A DNA stretch of 64,000 nucleotides, taken from the NCBI RefSeq assembly GCF_014352855.1, contig NZ_CP060697.1, positions 2,449,892-2,513,891 on the forward strand, given 5' to 3'. The notes under the pieces were generated by a model. It had not been told where the DNA came from, did not search any database, and was given only the letters and a program-made list of their open reading frames with translations. Below are positions 1 through 8,941 of this stretch, one piece after another. The DNA is from Sphingomonas sabuli (GTDB taxonomy: Bacteria > Pseudomonadota > Alphaproteobacteria > Sphingomonadales > Sphingomonadaceae). How positions within the stretch are numbered: the first letter of the stretch is position 1; the number at the start of each line of letters is the position of its first letter. The translations under genes were made by a program, and so were the position numbers.

Positions 1-1
1 A

Positions 2-598
2 TCAGCTGCCCTTGTGGGTGGCCAGCCGCCACAGATAGACCAGCACCATCGTCACCAGAACGGTGTTGGCGAACGGCGTGATGAACTGGTCGACCTGTTC
101 GAAGCTGGACTTGAGCTGAAAGCCGGCACCGGCGAGCAAGGCGGTCCAGGCGAAGGTGCCGATGGTCGAGGCGATGACGAAGCTTTTGAAGCGCATGTCG
201 AGCAGGCCGGCCGGCACCGAAACCAGCGAGCGGATCGACGGGATCACCCGGCCGACCATCACGAACAGCGCGCCGCGCCGGTCCATCCAGTCGTGCGCCC
301 GTTCGATGTCGCGCCAGGTGAGCGTCAGCCACTTGCCATATTTTTGAATAAACGGCCGCAGCCGCTGGATGCCGAGGGCGCGGGCGGCGAGATACCAGAA
401 GATGTTGCCGAGCATCGCGCCGGCCGTTCCGGACAGGATCACCATCATCAGGTCGAGCTTGCCGTTGGCGGCGGTGACCCCGGCCACGGTCATGATGATT
501 TCCGACGGGATCGGCGGGAACACCGTTTCCAGGAACATCAGGAAGCCGACGCCCAGATAGCCCGATTGTTCGATCAGGCGGACGACCCAGTCGTTCAT
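2..598 (-). CDS. DedA family membrane protein
   Basis: A 198-residue integral membrane protein of the DedA/VTT family. These are thought to act in lipid carrier flipping and in keeping membrane potential and envelope homeostasis. The N-terminus carries the family signature ETVFPPIPSE (residues 24-33), and a second signature GRVIPSIRS with its two conserved arginines lies mid-protein. Several hydrophobic segments surround both. The reading frame stays open far upstream into gshB, but the ATG at 598 starts the family domain directly and leaves a 5-base gap after gshB. The stop is at the very edge of the window, so the gene is complete. Confidence 0.9.
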   Translation of the reverse strand: MNDWVVRLIEQSGYLGVGFLMFLETVFPPIPSEIIMTVAGVTAANGKLDLMMVILSGTAGAMLGNIFWYLAARALGIQRLRPFIQKYGKWLTLTWRDIERAHDWMDRRGALFVMVGRVIPSIRSLVSVPAGLLDMRFKSFVIASTIGTFAWTALLAGAGFQLKSSFEQVDQFITPFANTVLVTMVLVYLWRLATHKGS

Positions 599-603
599 TG
601 GGC

Positions 604-1566
604 TCAGCCCGGCTTGCGGTCGGACAGGCGGCGCTCGACCGCCTGCCAGACGAGGGCGGGCGTGTCGGTGCCGTTGAAGGCGTCGATGGCGACGATACCG
701 GTGGGCGACGTGACGTTGATTTCGGTCAGCCACCTGCCGCCTATGACGTCGATGCCGACGAACAGCAGGCCGCGCTGCTTCAGCTCGGGGCCAAGCGCGG
801 CGCAGATTTCGCGCTCGCCGTCGGTCAGTTCGGTCTTCTGCCCGGATCCGCCGACGGCGAGGTTGGACCGGATCTCGCCCGCCGCGGGAACCCGGTTGAC
901 CGCGCCCGCGACCTCGCCGTCGACCAGCACGATGCGCTTGTCGCCCTGCGCGATCTCGGGGAGGAATTTCTGCAGCATGTGCGGTTCGACATAGGTCGAA
1001 TTGAACTGTTCGATCAGCGCCGACAGATTGCGGCCGTCCGCGCCGATGCGGAACACCGACCCGCCGGCAAAGCCGTGCAGCGGCTTGAGCACGATGTCGC
1101 CGTGGTCGGCGAGGAATTTGCGCGCTACGCCGAGCGAGCGGGTGATGGCGGTCGGCGGCATGAAACGGGCGAAATCGAGCACCCACAGCTTTTCCGGCGC
1201 ATTGCGCACCGCGCGCGGATCGTTGACGACCAGCGTCGTTTCGCTGATCCGTTCGAGCAGGTGCGTGGCGGTAATGTAGCCAAGGTCGAACGGCGGATCC
1301 TGCCGCATCATCACCACGTCGACGTCGCTGCCAAGATCGAGCACGCGCGGATCACCGAAGCTGAAGTGGCCGTCGCCGCCCCGCTGCACGGTAACCGGAT
1401 GTGCCATCGCCCATACGCGGCCGTCGGCGTAGGTCAGGTCCTGCGGCACGTAGTGAAACAGCGCGTGGCCCAGCGCCTGCGCCTTCAGCATCAAGGCGAA
1501 GGTGGAATCGCCGGCGACGTTGATGCGGTCGAGCGGGTCCATCTGGAAGGCGATGCGAAGCGGCAT
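604..1566 (-). CDS. gshB: Glutathione synthase
   Basis: A 320-residue ATP-grasp ligase that joins glycine to gamma-glutamylcysteine in the second step of glutathione synthesis in the cytosol. The N-terminal part has the GshB pattern DPLDRINVAGDSTF and MMRQDPPFD. The centre has the ATP-grasp glycine-rich loop KPLHGFAGGSVFRI. The C-terminus has the metal-binding LTEINVTSPTG. Length fits the family (about 315). It is preceded by yraN (31-base gap) and followed by the DedA gene, all in one direction, so it could share an operon with rsmI and yraN. Confidence 0.96.
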   Translation of the reverse strand: MPLRIAFQMDPLDRINVAGDSTFALMLKAQALGHALFHYVPQDLTYADGRVWAMAHPVTVQRGGDGHFSFGDPRVLDLGSDVDVVMMRQDPPFDLGYITATHLLERISETTLVVNDPRAVRNAPEKLWVLDFARFMPPTAITRSLGVARKFLADHGDIVLKPLHGFAGGSVFRIGADGRNLSALIEQFNSTYVEPHMLQKFLPEIAQGDKRIVLVDGEVAGAVNRVPAAGEIRSNLAVGGSGQKTELTDGEREICAALGPELKQRGLLFVGIDVIGGRWLTEINVTSPTGIVAIDAFNGTDTPALVWQAVERRLSDRKPG

Positions 1567-1597
1567 TGGCCGCGCCTATGTCAGCAGGGCGGCTTTG

Positions 1598-1948
1598 TCA
1601 CCCTTGCCAGACATCTTGCAGGTGGCGGGGAAGCCTCCCGGGCACGACGAACAGCGCGTCGATGCGGATGCTGTCGCCGTCGCGGGCAAAGCGCTGCGCA
1701 AGCCGTTCGGCGGCGATCGCGACGCGGCGCAGGCGGTGCCGGTCGAGCGCGAAGCCCGCGGCCTCCGCCGAATTGCGCGCCTTGACCTCGACGAAGGCGA
1801 CGATCCGTCCGCGGCGCGCGACGATATCCACTTCGCCGCCCGGCGCACGGGCGCGGCGAGCCAGGATCCGCCAGCCTTTCAGGCGCAGGTACCAGCAGGC
1901 GATGGTTTCCGCGGTCCGACCGCGGCGTTCCGCCTGCTGCCGGCTCAC
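1598..1948 (-). CDS. YraN family (UPF0102) nuclease-like protein
   Basis: A 116-residue protein of the UPF0102/YraN family, small restriction-endonuclease-fold proteins of uncertain function. The core GGEVDIVARRG followed by VAFVEVKAR matches the family's E...D...ExK nuclease-like pattern. Its start overlaps the rsmI stop by four bases (ATGA type). The rsmI-yraN-gshB order is common in proteobacteria and suggests co-transcription. Confidence 0.9.
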   Translation of the reverse strand: MSRQQAERRGRTAETIACWYLRLKGWRILARRARAPGGEVDIVARRGRIVAFVEVKARNSAEAAGFALDRHRLRRVAIAAERLAQRFARDGDSIRIDALFVVPGRLPRHLQDVWQG

Positions 1949-2769
1949 GCGCGGGACAGGTCGAGCGCGCGGGCGTAGACGCGCTTGCGCGGCAGGTTGA
2001 GCCGTTCGGCAACGTCGGCCGCCGCGCGCGACGGCGACAGCGTCTGCAAGGCGTCGCCAAGCATTCGGTCGATGGTCTCGTCGGACGCTGCCGCGGCCTC
2101 CGGCGGCGGGCCGACGATGATGACGATCTCCCCCCTCGCGACGCTATCGGCGTAACGGCCGGCAAGCTCGCCCAGCGTGCCGGTCACGCATTCCTCGTGC
2201 AGCTTGGTGATTTCGCGGGCCACCGCCGCGTCGCGCGGGCCAAGCCCGGCTTCGAGCGCGCGCAGGCTATCGGCAAGGCGCGACCCGGATTCGTAGAAAA
2301 CCAGCGTCGCGCGCAGGGTCGCGACCTCGGCGATGGCGTCGGACCGCGCCTTTGCCTTGGCTGGCAGGAAACCCATGAACAGGAAGCGGTCGGTGGGCAG
2401 GCCCGCGACGCTGAGGCCCGCGATCGCGGCGCACGGGCCCGGCATGGTGCGGACGTCGTGCCCGGCATCGCGCGCGGCGCGGACCAGTTTGTAGCCAGGG
2501 TCGGAAATCAGCGGCGTTCCGGCATCGCTAACCAGCGCCACCACGTCGCTGCCAAGGCGGGCGACGATGTCGTCGCGCTGGCGGTCGGTGGAATGGTCGT
2601 CGTAGCGCCGCATGGTTGCCTTCGACCCCGCCTGGGCCAGCAGCTTTCCGGTCACCCGCGTGTCTTCGGCCAACACCAGGTCGGCGTCGCGCAGAGTCTG
2701 CGCCGCGCGCGGGCTGAAATCGCCCAAGTTCCCGATCGGGGTGGCGACGATATACAGGCCAGGATCCAT
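1945..2769 (-). CDS. rsmI: 16S rRNA (cytidine(1402)-2'-O)-methyltransferase
   Basis: A 274-residue SAM-dependent methyltransferase that 2'-O-methylates C1402 in the decoding centre of 16S rRNA. The N-terminus LYIVATPIGNLGD is the RsmI/YraL signature. LVLAEDTRVTGKLL and LVSDAGTPLISDPGY are further tetrapyrrole-methylase-fold motifs. The ATG at 2769 was chosen because the signature begins three residues later; the frame upstream is merely open. The stop overlaps the start of yraN. Confidence 0.95.
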   Translation of the reverse strand: MDPGLYIVATPIGNLGDFSPRAAQTLRDADLVLAEDTRVTGKLLAQAGSKATMRRYDDHSTDRQRDDIVARLGSDVVALVSDAGTPLISDPGYKLVRAARDAGHDVRTMPGPCAAIAGLSVAGLPTDRFLFMGFLPAKAKARSDAIAEVATLRATLVFYESGSRLADSLRALEAGLGPRDAAVAREITKLHEECVTGTLGELAGRYADSVARGEIVIIVGPPPEAAAASDETIDRMLGDALQTLSPSRAAADVAERLNLPRKRVYARALDLSRA

Positions 2770-2813
2770 CGCGCGATCATCACGGATCGCCCGCCACCCC
2801 GCAAGCGCCGGAA

Positions 2814-3953
2814 TCAGGCGGCGATTTCGCCGAGCAAGTGATCGAGCAACAGGCGTCCCGCGGGCGTCGTGGCAATGCGCGCGCCGGAGCGGACAAGATG
2901 ACCGCTCGCCGCCAGTCGGTCGACCTTGTCCCAATCCACCAGCGGCGTGCCGAAGCGCGCTTCCAGCGCGGCGGCGTCGATCCCTTCGGCCAGGCGCAGG
3001 CCCATTACCAGCGCCTCGTCGGCGGCCTCGGCCGGCGACAGCCGGTCTTCCTCCGCGATGCCGTGGCCGTTGCGGGCAAGCCCGGACAGGAAGTTTTCCG
3101 GTTTGCGATGGCGGACGGTGCGCTGTCCCTGCCGGCGGCCATGGGCGCCGGGGCCGATCCCGGCGTAATCGCCGTAGCGCCAGTAGGTAAGGTTGTGGCG
3201 GCTTTCGGCGCCGGGGGCGGCGTGGTTGCTGATTTCATAGGCAGGCAGGCCCGCATCCGCAGTGACGGCAGCGGTCAGTTCGAACAGGTTGGCGGAGGTT
3301 TCCGGGTCGAGCGGTTCGAAGGCGCCGCGGGCGACGTCGGTGGCGAAGCGCGTGCCGGGTTCGATGGTCAGCTGGTAAAGCGACAGGTGGGTGGTGCCCA
3401 GCGCCAGCGCCCGGCGCAGCGTCGCTTCCCACCCCGCCTCCGTGTCGCCGGGCAGCGCATAGATGAGATCGAAGCTGACGCGATCGAAATGGCGCTGGGC
3501 AATGGCCAGCGCGGCTTGCCCTTCCGCCGCCGAATGGGCGCGGCCAAGGAAACGCAGCTGGTCGTCGTCGAAACTTTGCAGGCCGAGCGACAGGCGGTCA
3601 ATGCCGGCCGCGGCAAGGTCCGCGAAGCGTGCCGCCTCGACCGAATTGGGATTGGCTTCGAGCGTGATCTCGAGGTCGTCGGCGATATCCCAGTGGCGGC
3701 CGGCGGCGTCGATGATCGCAGCGGCGGTCGCGGGGTCCATCAGCGATGGGGTGCCGCCGCCGAAAAAGATGGACGTCAGCCGCCGTCCGGGCAGCAGGCG
3801 CGCTTCATGCGCGAGGTCGGCGAGCAGGGCGTCCCGCCATGCCTGCTGGTCGACGGTGTCGCGGACGTGGCTGTTGAAGTCGCAATACGGGCATTTGGAG
3901 ACGCAGAACGGCCAGTGGACATAGAGGGCGAGAGCATTTGGCGAAGCCCCCAC
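2814..3953 (-). CDS. hemW: Radical SAM heme chaperone HemW
   Basis: A roughly 379-residue radical SAM protein of the HemW (HemN-like) family, which binds heme and probably delivers it. Near the N-terminus ALYVHWPFC is followed by the cluster motif CVSKCPYC (C-x3-C-x2-C), then FFGGGTPSLM. I place the start at the GTG at 3953. It is the only usual start codon just ahead of the conserved domain. The longer reading to 4058 would translate a palindromic repeat and overlap rdgB. The ribosome-binding site is weak. Length agrees with the family (about 380). Confidence 0.9.
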   Translation of the reverse strand: MGASPNALALYVHWPFCVSKCPYCDFNSHVRDTVDQQAWRDALLADLAHEARLLPGRRLTSIFFGGGTPSLMDPATAAAIIDAAGRHWDIADDLEITLEANPNSVEAARFADLAAAGIDRLSLGLQSFDDDQLRFLGRAHSAAEGQAALAIAQRHFDRVSFDLIYALPGDTEAGWEATLRRALALGTTHLSLYQLTIEPGTRFATDVARGAFEPLDPETSANLFELTAAVTADAGLPAYEISNHAAPGAESRHNLTYWRYGDYAGIGPGAHGRRQGQRTVRHRKPENFLSGLARNGHGIAEEDRLSPAEAADEALVMGLRLAEGIDAAALEARFGTPLVDWDKVDRLAASGHLVRSGARIATTPAGRLLLDHLLGEIAA

Positions 3954-3958
3954 AACCC

Positions 3959-4047
3959 CGTTCGTCCTGAGCGAAGTCGAAGGGCGCACCGCCGATCTCG
4001 GACCGCGCCCTTCGACTACGCGCTTCGCGCTCCGCTCAGGACGAACG
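3959..4047. repeat. REP-like palindromic element
   Basis: An imperfect inverted repeat. The left arm (3959-3987) begins CGTTCGTCCTGAGCGAAGTC. The right arm (4005-4047) ends with the complement GACGAACG and carries a small insertion. The loop is about 17 bases. I recall short palindromes of this TTCGTCCTGAGC type as dispersed intergenic elements in sphingomonads. I found no other copy in this window. The right arm overlaps the end of rdgB, so the element supplies the rdgB stop codon and the last few residues. Confidence 0.75.
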
Positions 4048-4659
4048 TGAAGGGTCAAGCGCGGCCAGCAGCTTGCGGAAGGCGTCGGCGCGATGGCTCA
4101 TCGCGTGCTTCTGCTCCGGGTCCATCTCGCCGAACGTCTGGTCGTGGCCGACGGGGACGAACATCGGGTCGTAGCCGAAGCCCCTGTCGCCGCGCGGCGG
4201 CCAGGTGAGCGTGCCGTCGACGCGGCCTTCGAAGCTTTCCGCCTGGCCGTCATTGGGCCAGGCCAGCGCCAGCGCACAGGCGAAATGAGCGGCGGGCGGC
4301 GCGTCGGGATCGGTCGCCTGCGCTTCATCCCACGCGCGTTGCATCGCCCGCATCCAGTCGCGGTTGCCGTGCGCATCCTCGGCCCAGCGGGCGGAAAAGA
4401 TGCCGGGCCGGCCGCCCAGCGCTTCGATGCACAGGCCGCTATCGTCGGCGAGCGCGGGAAAACCGGACAGGTCCGCCGCCTGGCGCGCCTTGAGGTCGGC
4501 ATTATCGACGAAGGTAACGCCGATCTCCTCCGGTTCGGGGAGATCGAGTTCGTCGGCGCTGACGCAGGTAATGCCGAGCGGCCGCAGCAGGTCGGAAATC
4601 TCGCGCAACTTGCCGGGATTGTGGGTCGCGATGACCAGCTTGTCGCCGATCGGCCTCAC
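4036..4659 (-). CDS. rdgB: Non-canonical purine NTP pyrophosphatase (RdgB/HAM1)
   Basis: A 207-residue house-cleaning enzyme that hydrolyses dITP, XTP and related nucleotides to monophosphates, keeping them out of DNA and RNA. It shows [14 protein letters not shown] near the N-terminus, the [14 protein letters not shown] active-site region, [10 protein letters not shown], and [10 protein letters not shown] near the end. The start overlaps the rph stop by four bases. The last residues (after ALDP) and the TGA are encoded by the flanking palindromic repeat, so the tail looks acquired by repeat insertion. Confidence 0.95.
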   Translation of the reverse strand: MRPIGDKLVIATHNPGKLREISDLLRPLGITCVSADELDLPEPEEIGVTFVDNADLKARQAADLSGFPALADDSGLCIEALGGRPGIFSARWAEDAHGNRDWMRAMQRAWDEAQATDPDAPPAAHFACALALAWPNDGQAESFEGRVDGTLTWPPRGDRGFGYDPMFVPVGHDQTFGEMDPEQKHAMSHRADAFRKLLAALDPSRSS

Positions 4660-5372
4660 TTGCCGGCGGCCTTGCGCTGGGCGGCGAAAATCTCGTCGCA
4701 GCCGATCCGCGCCAGCCGCAGCAGGCGCAGCAATTGTTCTTCGTCGAACAATTCGCCCTCGGCCGTCAGCTGCGCCTCGACGATATTGCCGTCGCCAGTG
4801 AGCACGAAATTGCCGTCGGAGCCGGCGCTGCTGTCCTCGTCATAATCGAGGTCGAGCACCGGCGTGCCCTTGAAGATGCCGCAGCTGACCGCCGCGACCT
4901 GCGTGCGGATCGGGTCTTCGGTCAGCGCCTTGGAATCGAGCAGCTTGTCGACCGCAATGCGCAACGCGACCCAGGCGCCGGAGATCGACGCGGTGCGCGT
5001 GCCGCCGTCGGCCTGGATGACGTCGCAGTCGAGGGTGATCTGGCGTTCGCCGAGCTTCGGCAGATCGACCACCGCACGCAGCGAGCGCCCGATCAGGCGC
5101 TGGATTTCCTGGGTTCGCCCGGACTGCTTGCCCTTGGCCGCCTCGCGGTTGCCGCGGGTATGGGTGGCGCGGGGCAGCATGCCATATTCGGCGGTGACCC
5201 AGCCCTTGCCCTTGCCGCGCAGGAACGGCGGGACCTTCTCCTCGACGGAGGCGGTGACGAGGACTCGGGTGTCGCCGAAGCTGACCAGCACCGACCCTTC
5301 GGCATGGCGCGTGAAATTCGGCTCGAAGCTGATATCACGCATCTGGTCTGGGGCGCGGCCGGACGGGCGCAT
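4656..5372 (-). CDS. rph: Ribonuclease PH
   Basis: A 238-residue phosphorolytic 3'-to-5' exoribonuclease that trims tRNA 3' ends. It opens with [20 protein letters not shown] and contains [14 protein letters not shown] and [17 protein letters not shown], all typical of the family. The length is exactly the usual one. The ATG at 5372 matches the family N-terminus; the open frame beyond it is ignored. It heads the unit rph-rdgB-hemW and lies back to back with the lipoprotein gene and hrcA, an arrangement common in alphaproteobacteria. Confidence 0.96.
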   Translation of the reverse strand: MRPSGRAPDQMRDISFEPNFTRHAEGSVLVSFGDTRVLVTASVEEKVPPFLRGKGKGWVTAEYGMLPRATHTRGNREAAKGKQSGRTQEIQRLIGRSLRAVVDLPKLGERQITLDCDVIQADGGTRTASISGAWVALRIAVDKLLDSKALTEDPIRTQVAAVSCGIFKGTPVLDLDYDEDSSAGSDGNFVLTGDGNIVEAQLTAEGELFDEEQLLRLLRLARIGCDEIFAAQRKAAGK

Positions 5373-5443
5373 GTTATTCTCCTGCAAATCTGTTGGTGCA
5401 GCCCCTAGACCCTCGTAGGGAAAAGCAAAAGGAGAGGATCGAG

Positions 5444-5950
5444 ATGCGGATGTTCGTGGCAGCGGGAAGCCTGATGCTGGCCGCCTGTACCGCCGTTCCG
5501 GCCGAGGCGCCGGGCGCGCAGGGCTCACCGGACGCGCCGGCCGCGGGGTCGGTCGAAACGATCCGCTACGAAACGCAGGCCTGTTACGGCTTCTGCCCGG
5601 TGTACGTCGTCACGGTCGGGTCGGACGGGACCGGCCAGTTCGAAGGGGGCCAGCACACCGCTGTCACCGGCCCGCGATCGTTCACGGTGACGCCCGCGCA
5701 GTTTGCCGACTTCAAACAGCGCCTGGAACCGTACCGGCCGCAGGGCGAGCGGCGCGTCGCCGATCCGAATTGCGGCGGCCGGCTGGCGACCGACATGCCA
5801 TCGGTCGACGTTACCTGGACGCAGAAGGGGCCGTCGTCCCACCTCTACGTTTATTACGGCTGCAACCGGGAGGCCAACCGCGCGATGTTTGAGGCGTTGC
5901 GCACCGCGCCCGAGGCGTTGCCGATCGCGGCGTTCATCGGCAGCCGTTGA
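5444..5950 (+). CDS. DUF6438-like lipoprotein
   Basis: A 168-residue probable lipoprotein. The signal peptide is short and ends in the lipobox LAAC, with Cys15 as the lipidation site. The mature domain begins around [19 protein letters not shown], a pattern I associate with DUF6438; a later Cys pair (DPNCGG, YYGCN) may form disulphides. The ATG at 5444 has a good Shine-Dalgarno (AAGGAGAG) 10-17 bases upstream. Function is unknown. It sits alone between divergent rph and co-directional hrcA (31-base gap). Confidence 0.85.
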   Translation: MRMFVAAGSLMLAACTAVPAEAPGAQGSPDAPAAGSVETIRYETQACYGFCPVYVVTVGSDGTGQFEGGQHTAVTGPRSFTVTPAQFADFKQRLEPYRPQGERRVADPNCGGRLATDMPSVDVTWTQKGPSSHLYVYYGCNREANRAMFEALRTAPEALPIAAFIGSR

Positions 5951-5981
5951 GGTGCGAGCCCGCGCACCCTAGATCAGCGCC

Positions 5982-7019
5982 ATGGCCGTCCCGCCGATCA
6001 CCGAACTGAGCGACCGCATGCGCGATATCTTCGGGCTGGTCGTCGAATCCTACCTGGAGCGCGGGCAGCCGGTCGGGTCGAAGGCGCTGGCCGGAAGCAT
6101 CAGCCTGTCGCCCGCGTCGATTCGCGGCGTGATGTCGGAGCTGGAGGAGCGCGGGCTGCTGACTCACCCGCACACGTCCGCCGGGCGGGTCCCGACCGAA
6201 AGCGGCCTTCGGCTGTTCGTCGACGGCATCATGCAGGCGTCCAGCCCGAACCCGCGCGAACAGGCTGAAATCGAGCGCCAGATTGGCCGCGAACAGCCGA
6301 TCGAGGACGCGCTTGCCGCGGCCACCACGGCGCTGTCGGGGTTGAGTCAGGCGGCCGGCGTGGTGCTGGCGCCGAAGCAGGAATTGCGGCTGCGTCAGTT
6401 CAGCCTTGTGCCCTTGTCGGCGGAACGGGCGCTGGCGGTGCTGGTCGGCGCCGACGGGTCGGTCGAAAACCGCGTCGTCGACCTCGATCCGGGGACCAGC
6501 GCGAGCGCGCTCGAACAGGTAACCAATTTCGTGAATGCGCGGCTGGCGGGCATGACCCTGGTCGAGGCGGAGGCGCGGCTGCGGCTGGAAATCCGCGAGC
6601 GCAAGGATGCCATCGACGCGGCGGCGGCGGAGCTGGTCGCGTCGGGCCTTGCCGCCTGGACGCAGGACCAGCAGCGCCGTCCGGTGCTGATCGTGCGCGG
6701 GCAGGCGAACCTGCTCGACGACCATGCGGCGGCCGACCTCGACCGGGTGCGAATGCTGCTCGACGAGCTGGAAAACCGGCAGGAGATCGCTCGGCTGCTG
6801 GAAGGCGCGCGCGACGCGCCGGGGTGCCGCATCTTCATCGGCAGCGAGAACCGGATGTTCGCCTTGTCCGGGTCTTCCGTCATCGCCGCGCCCTATCGCG
6901 GGAGCCATGGGCAGGTAGTCGGCGTTGTCGGCGTGATCGGCCCCACTCGGTTGAACTATGCCCGGGTGGTCCCCATGGTGGATTTCACGGCCAAGGCCCT
7001 AACGAGATTGATTGGATGA
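5982..7019 (+). CDS. hrcA: Heat-inducible transcription repressor HrcA
   Basis: A 345-residue repressor of class I heat-shock genes, which binds CIRCE operators with help from GroEL. The N-terminal winged helix contains GSKALAGSISLSPASIRGVMSELEE split over the recognition region, followed by THPHTSAGRVPTE. The C-terminal GAF-like domain ends with VGVIGPTRLNYARVVPMVDF. It overlaps grpE. I found no CIRCE element in the 31 bases upstream, only a short GGTGCG/CGCACC inverted repeat (5951-5968), so the operator is probably elsewhere, for example at groESL. Confidence 0.96.
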   Translation: MAVPPITELSDRMRDIFGLVVESYLERGQPVGSKALAGSISLSPASIRGVMSELEERGLLTHPHTSAGRVPTESGLRLFVDGIMQASSPNPREQAEIERQIGREQPIEDALAAATTALSGLSQAAGVVLAPKQELRLRQFSLVPLSAERALAVLVGADGSVENRVVDLDPGTSASALEQVTNFVNARLAGMTLVEAEARLRLEIRERKDAIDAAAAELVASGLAAWTQDQQRRPVLIVRGQANLLDDHAAADLDRVRMLLDELENRQEIARLLEGARDAPGCRIFIGSENRMFALSGSSVIAAPYRGSHGQVVGVVGVIGPTRLNYARVVPMVDFTAKALTRLIG

Positions 7020-7570
7020 TGCAGGACAACGACGACTTTCACGAGGACGCCGAACAGATCCGCCGGGAGACCGCGGACGAGGCGCCCGAGCTTGCCGAGC
7101 ACGACCGTCTGGCGGAGCTGGAAAAAGCGCTTGAAGACGCCAACAGCAAGGCGCTGTACGCGGCCGCGGAAACGCAGAACGTGCGCCGCCGGCTGGAACA
7201 GGAAAAGCAGCAGGCTGCGGCCTATGCGTCCTCTACCTTCGCCCGCGACATGCTGGCGATCAAGGACAACCTCGACCGGGCGCTGGCCGCGGTTAGCGAC
7301 GAATTGCGCGGCGACAAGGTGGCCAGCAACTTCCTTGCCGGGATCGAGGCGACGGCGCGCGAACTGGACGCCGCTTTTTCCCGCAACGGCGTGACCCGCA
7401 TCGACGCCAAGGGTCAGAAGCTCGATCCGCACAAGCACCAGGCGATGGTCGAGATTCCCACCGGCGATGCCGAGCCCGGCACGATCGTCGAGGAGATGCA
7501 GGCCGGTTACATGCTCAAGGATCGATTGTTGCGCCCGGCCCTGGTCGGGGTCGCGAAGTCGCCGGACTGA
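7016..7570 (+). CDS. grpE: Nucleotide exchange factor GrpE
   Basis: A 184-residue cochaperone that drives ADP release from DnaK. The acidic N-terminus is followed by a long helix (LAELEKALEDANSKALYAAAETQNVRRR region) and the signature NVRRRLEQEKQQAAAYA. The C-terminal beta domain has LDPHKHQAMVEIPT and GYMLKDRLLRPALVGVAK. The ATG at 7016 overlaps the hrcA stop (ATGA); a second ATG directly follows. dnaK is not in the window. Confidence 0.95.
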   Translation: MMQDNDDFHEDAEQIRRETADEAPELAEHDRLAELEKALEDANSKALYAAAETQNVRRRLEQEKQQAAAYASSTFARDMLAIKDNLDRALAAVSDELRGDKVASNFLAGIEATARELDAAFSRNGVTRIDAKGQKLDPHKHQAMVEIPTGDAEPGTIVEEMQAGYMLKDRLLRPALVGVAKSPD

Positions 7571-8931
7571 TGCGCGGCTGGGGGGCGGTCCTGCTGACGG
7601 TCGCGGCGCTGGGGGCGCCGGTGGCGGCTGCACGCGCGGTGCAGTCGAATGCGGATGCGGAGGTGCTGGGGCCCAAATTGCCGCCAATCCCGACGCCGCG
7701 CGAAGAGGCGCGGATTCGCGACCAGTTGCTGACCGAGCGGGTGAAGACGATCCTGCCGCGGCTGATGCGCGAGCAGGGGATCGATGCCTGGGTGCTGAGC
7801 GCCCGCGAATATGCCGACGATGTCGTGATGAAGAGTTTCTTCGCCGGCGAGCAAATGACCGCGCGGCGGCAGACCATCCTGCTGATCGTCGATCCGGGCG
7901 CGGGCCAGCCGCTCGAGACGCATTCCATCGCCCGCTACAAGGTCGGCGACATCTTCAAGCCGGCGTGGCAGCCGGAAAGCAAGGTCGGGCAATTCGACCG
8001 GCTCGCGGCGATGCTGCGCGGGCGCAACGTGCGCCGGATCGCGATCAACGTGTCCCCCGACAACGCCTTCGCCGACGGGCTGAGCAAGGGGCAACATGAC
8101 GCGATGATGGCGGCATTCGGGCCGGAGCTTGCGGCGCGGACGGTATCGTCCAGCCCGCTGGTCACGCGCTGGCTGGAAACCCGGACGCCGGCGGAGCTGA
8201 AGCGGCAGGGCGAAGTGGTCCGGATTACGCATGCCATCCTTGGCGAAATGTATTCGCGCAAGGTCATCACGCCGGGCAGGACGAGTGCGGACGATGCCCG
8301 CTGGTGGCTGCGCGAGCGGATTGCCGGGCTTGGCCTTGGCACCTGGTTCAGCCCGTCAATTTCGATTTTCCGCAACGGGTCGAAGGAACTGGACGGCGAT
8401 GCCGTCATCCAGCCGGGCGACCTGCTCCACGTCGATTTCGGCGTGACGCTCTATGGCCTCAATAGCGACGTCCAGCACCTGGCCTACGTCCTGCGCCCCG
8501 GCGAGCGCGAGGCGCCGGCGGGGCTTCGCGCGGGGCTGCGCCAGGCCAACCGGATGCAGGCGCTGTTGCTGGACGCCCTGCCGGGATCGGCGTCGGGCAA
8601 CGGCGCGCTGGTCAAGGTTCGGGCCGCGATGGCGCGCGAAGGCATCGACGGGACCGTCTATTCGCATCCGCTGGGCCTGCACGGCCACGGCGCAGGACCG
8701 GCAATCGGCTTCTGGGACGACCAGGCCCCGAGCCCGCGCGGGGCGGCCGGAATCTACCCCAATACCGGCTGGTCGATCGAGCTACAGGCGACCGCGGCCG
8801 TGCCCGAATGGGGCGGCCAGAAAGTGCCCTTCCGGCTGGAGGAAAACGGCTGGTGGGACGGCCGCGCCTTCCACTGGTTCGATGGTCACCAGCAAGCCTT
8901 CCACCTGATCCCGGGCGATCCGGCGCGTTAG
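7570..8931 (+). CDS. Exported M24 family metallopeptidase (Xaa-Pro aminopeptidase-like)
   Basis: A 453-residue pita-bread-fold peptidase. A signal peptide (about residues 1-24, ending AAARA) predicts export. The C-terminal half shows likely metal ligands: Asp in LLHVDFGV, Asp in LNSDVQH, His in LHGHGAGP, then Glu in SIELQA and FRLEENGW. The N-terminal third is a creatinase-like domain. Its ATG shares one base with the grpE stop (TGATG), so it is probably translationally coupled to the heat-shock genes. Substrate is unknown; export argues for peptide scavenging in the periplasm. Confidence 0.85.
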   Translation: MRGWGAVLLTVAALGAPVAAARAVQSNADAEVLGPKLPPIPTPREEARIRDQLLTERVKTILPRLMREQGIDAWVLSAREYADDVVMKSFFAGEQMTARRQTILLIVDPGAGQPLETHSIARYKVGDIFKPAWQPESKVGQFDRLAAMLRGRNVRRIAINVSPDNAFADGLSKGQHDAMMAAFGPELAARTVSSSPLVTRWLETRTPAELKRQGEVVRITHAILGEMYSRKVITPGRTSADDARWWLRERIAGLGLGTWFSPSISIFRNGSKELDGDAVIQPGDLLHVDFGVTLYGLNSDVQHLAYVLRPGEREAPAGLRAGLRQANRMQALLLDALPGSASGNGALVKVRAAMAREGIDGTVYSHPLGLHGHGAGPAIGFWDDQAPSPRGAAGIYPNTGWSIELQATAAVPEWGGQKVPFRLEENGWWDGRAFHWFDGHQQAFHLIPGDPAR

Positions 8932-8941
8932 CCGGGCAAGT

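Noticed and set aside
3954..4058. A longer hemW start at 4058
   Set aside because: It would translate the palindromic repeat and overlap rdgB; the added residues are repeat sequence. The GTG at 3953 precedes the conserved domain.
5951..5981. A CIRCE operator before hrcA
   Set aside because: The region has only a 6-base GGTGCG/CGCACC inverted repeat with a 6-base loop. It lacks the conserved TTAGCACTC-N9-GAGTGCTAA pattern.
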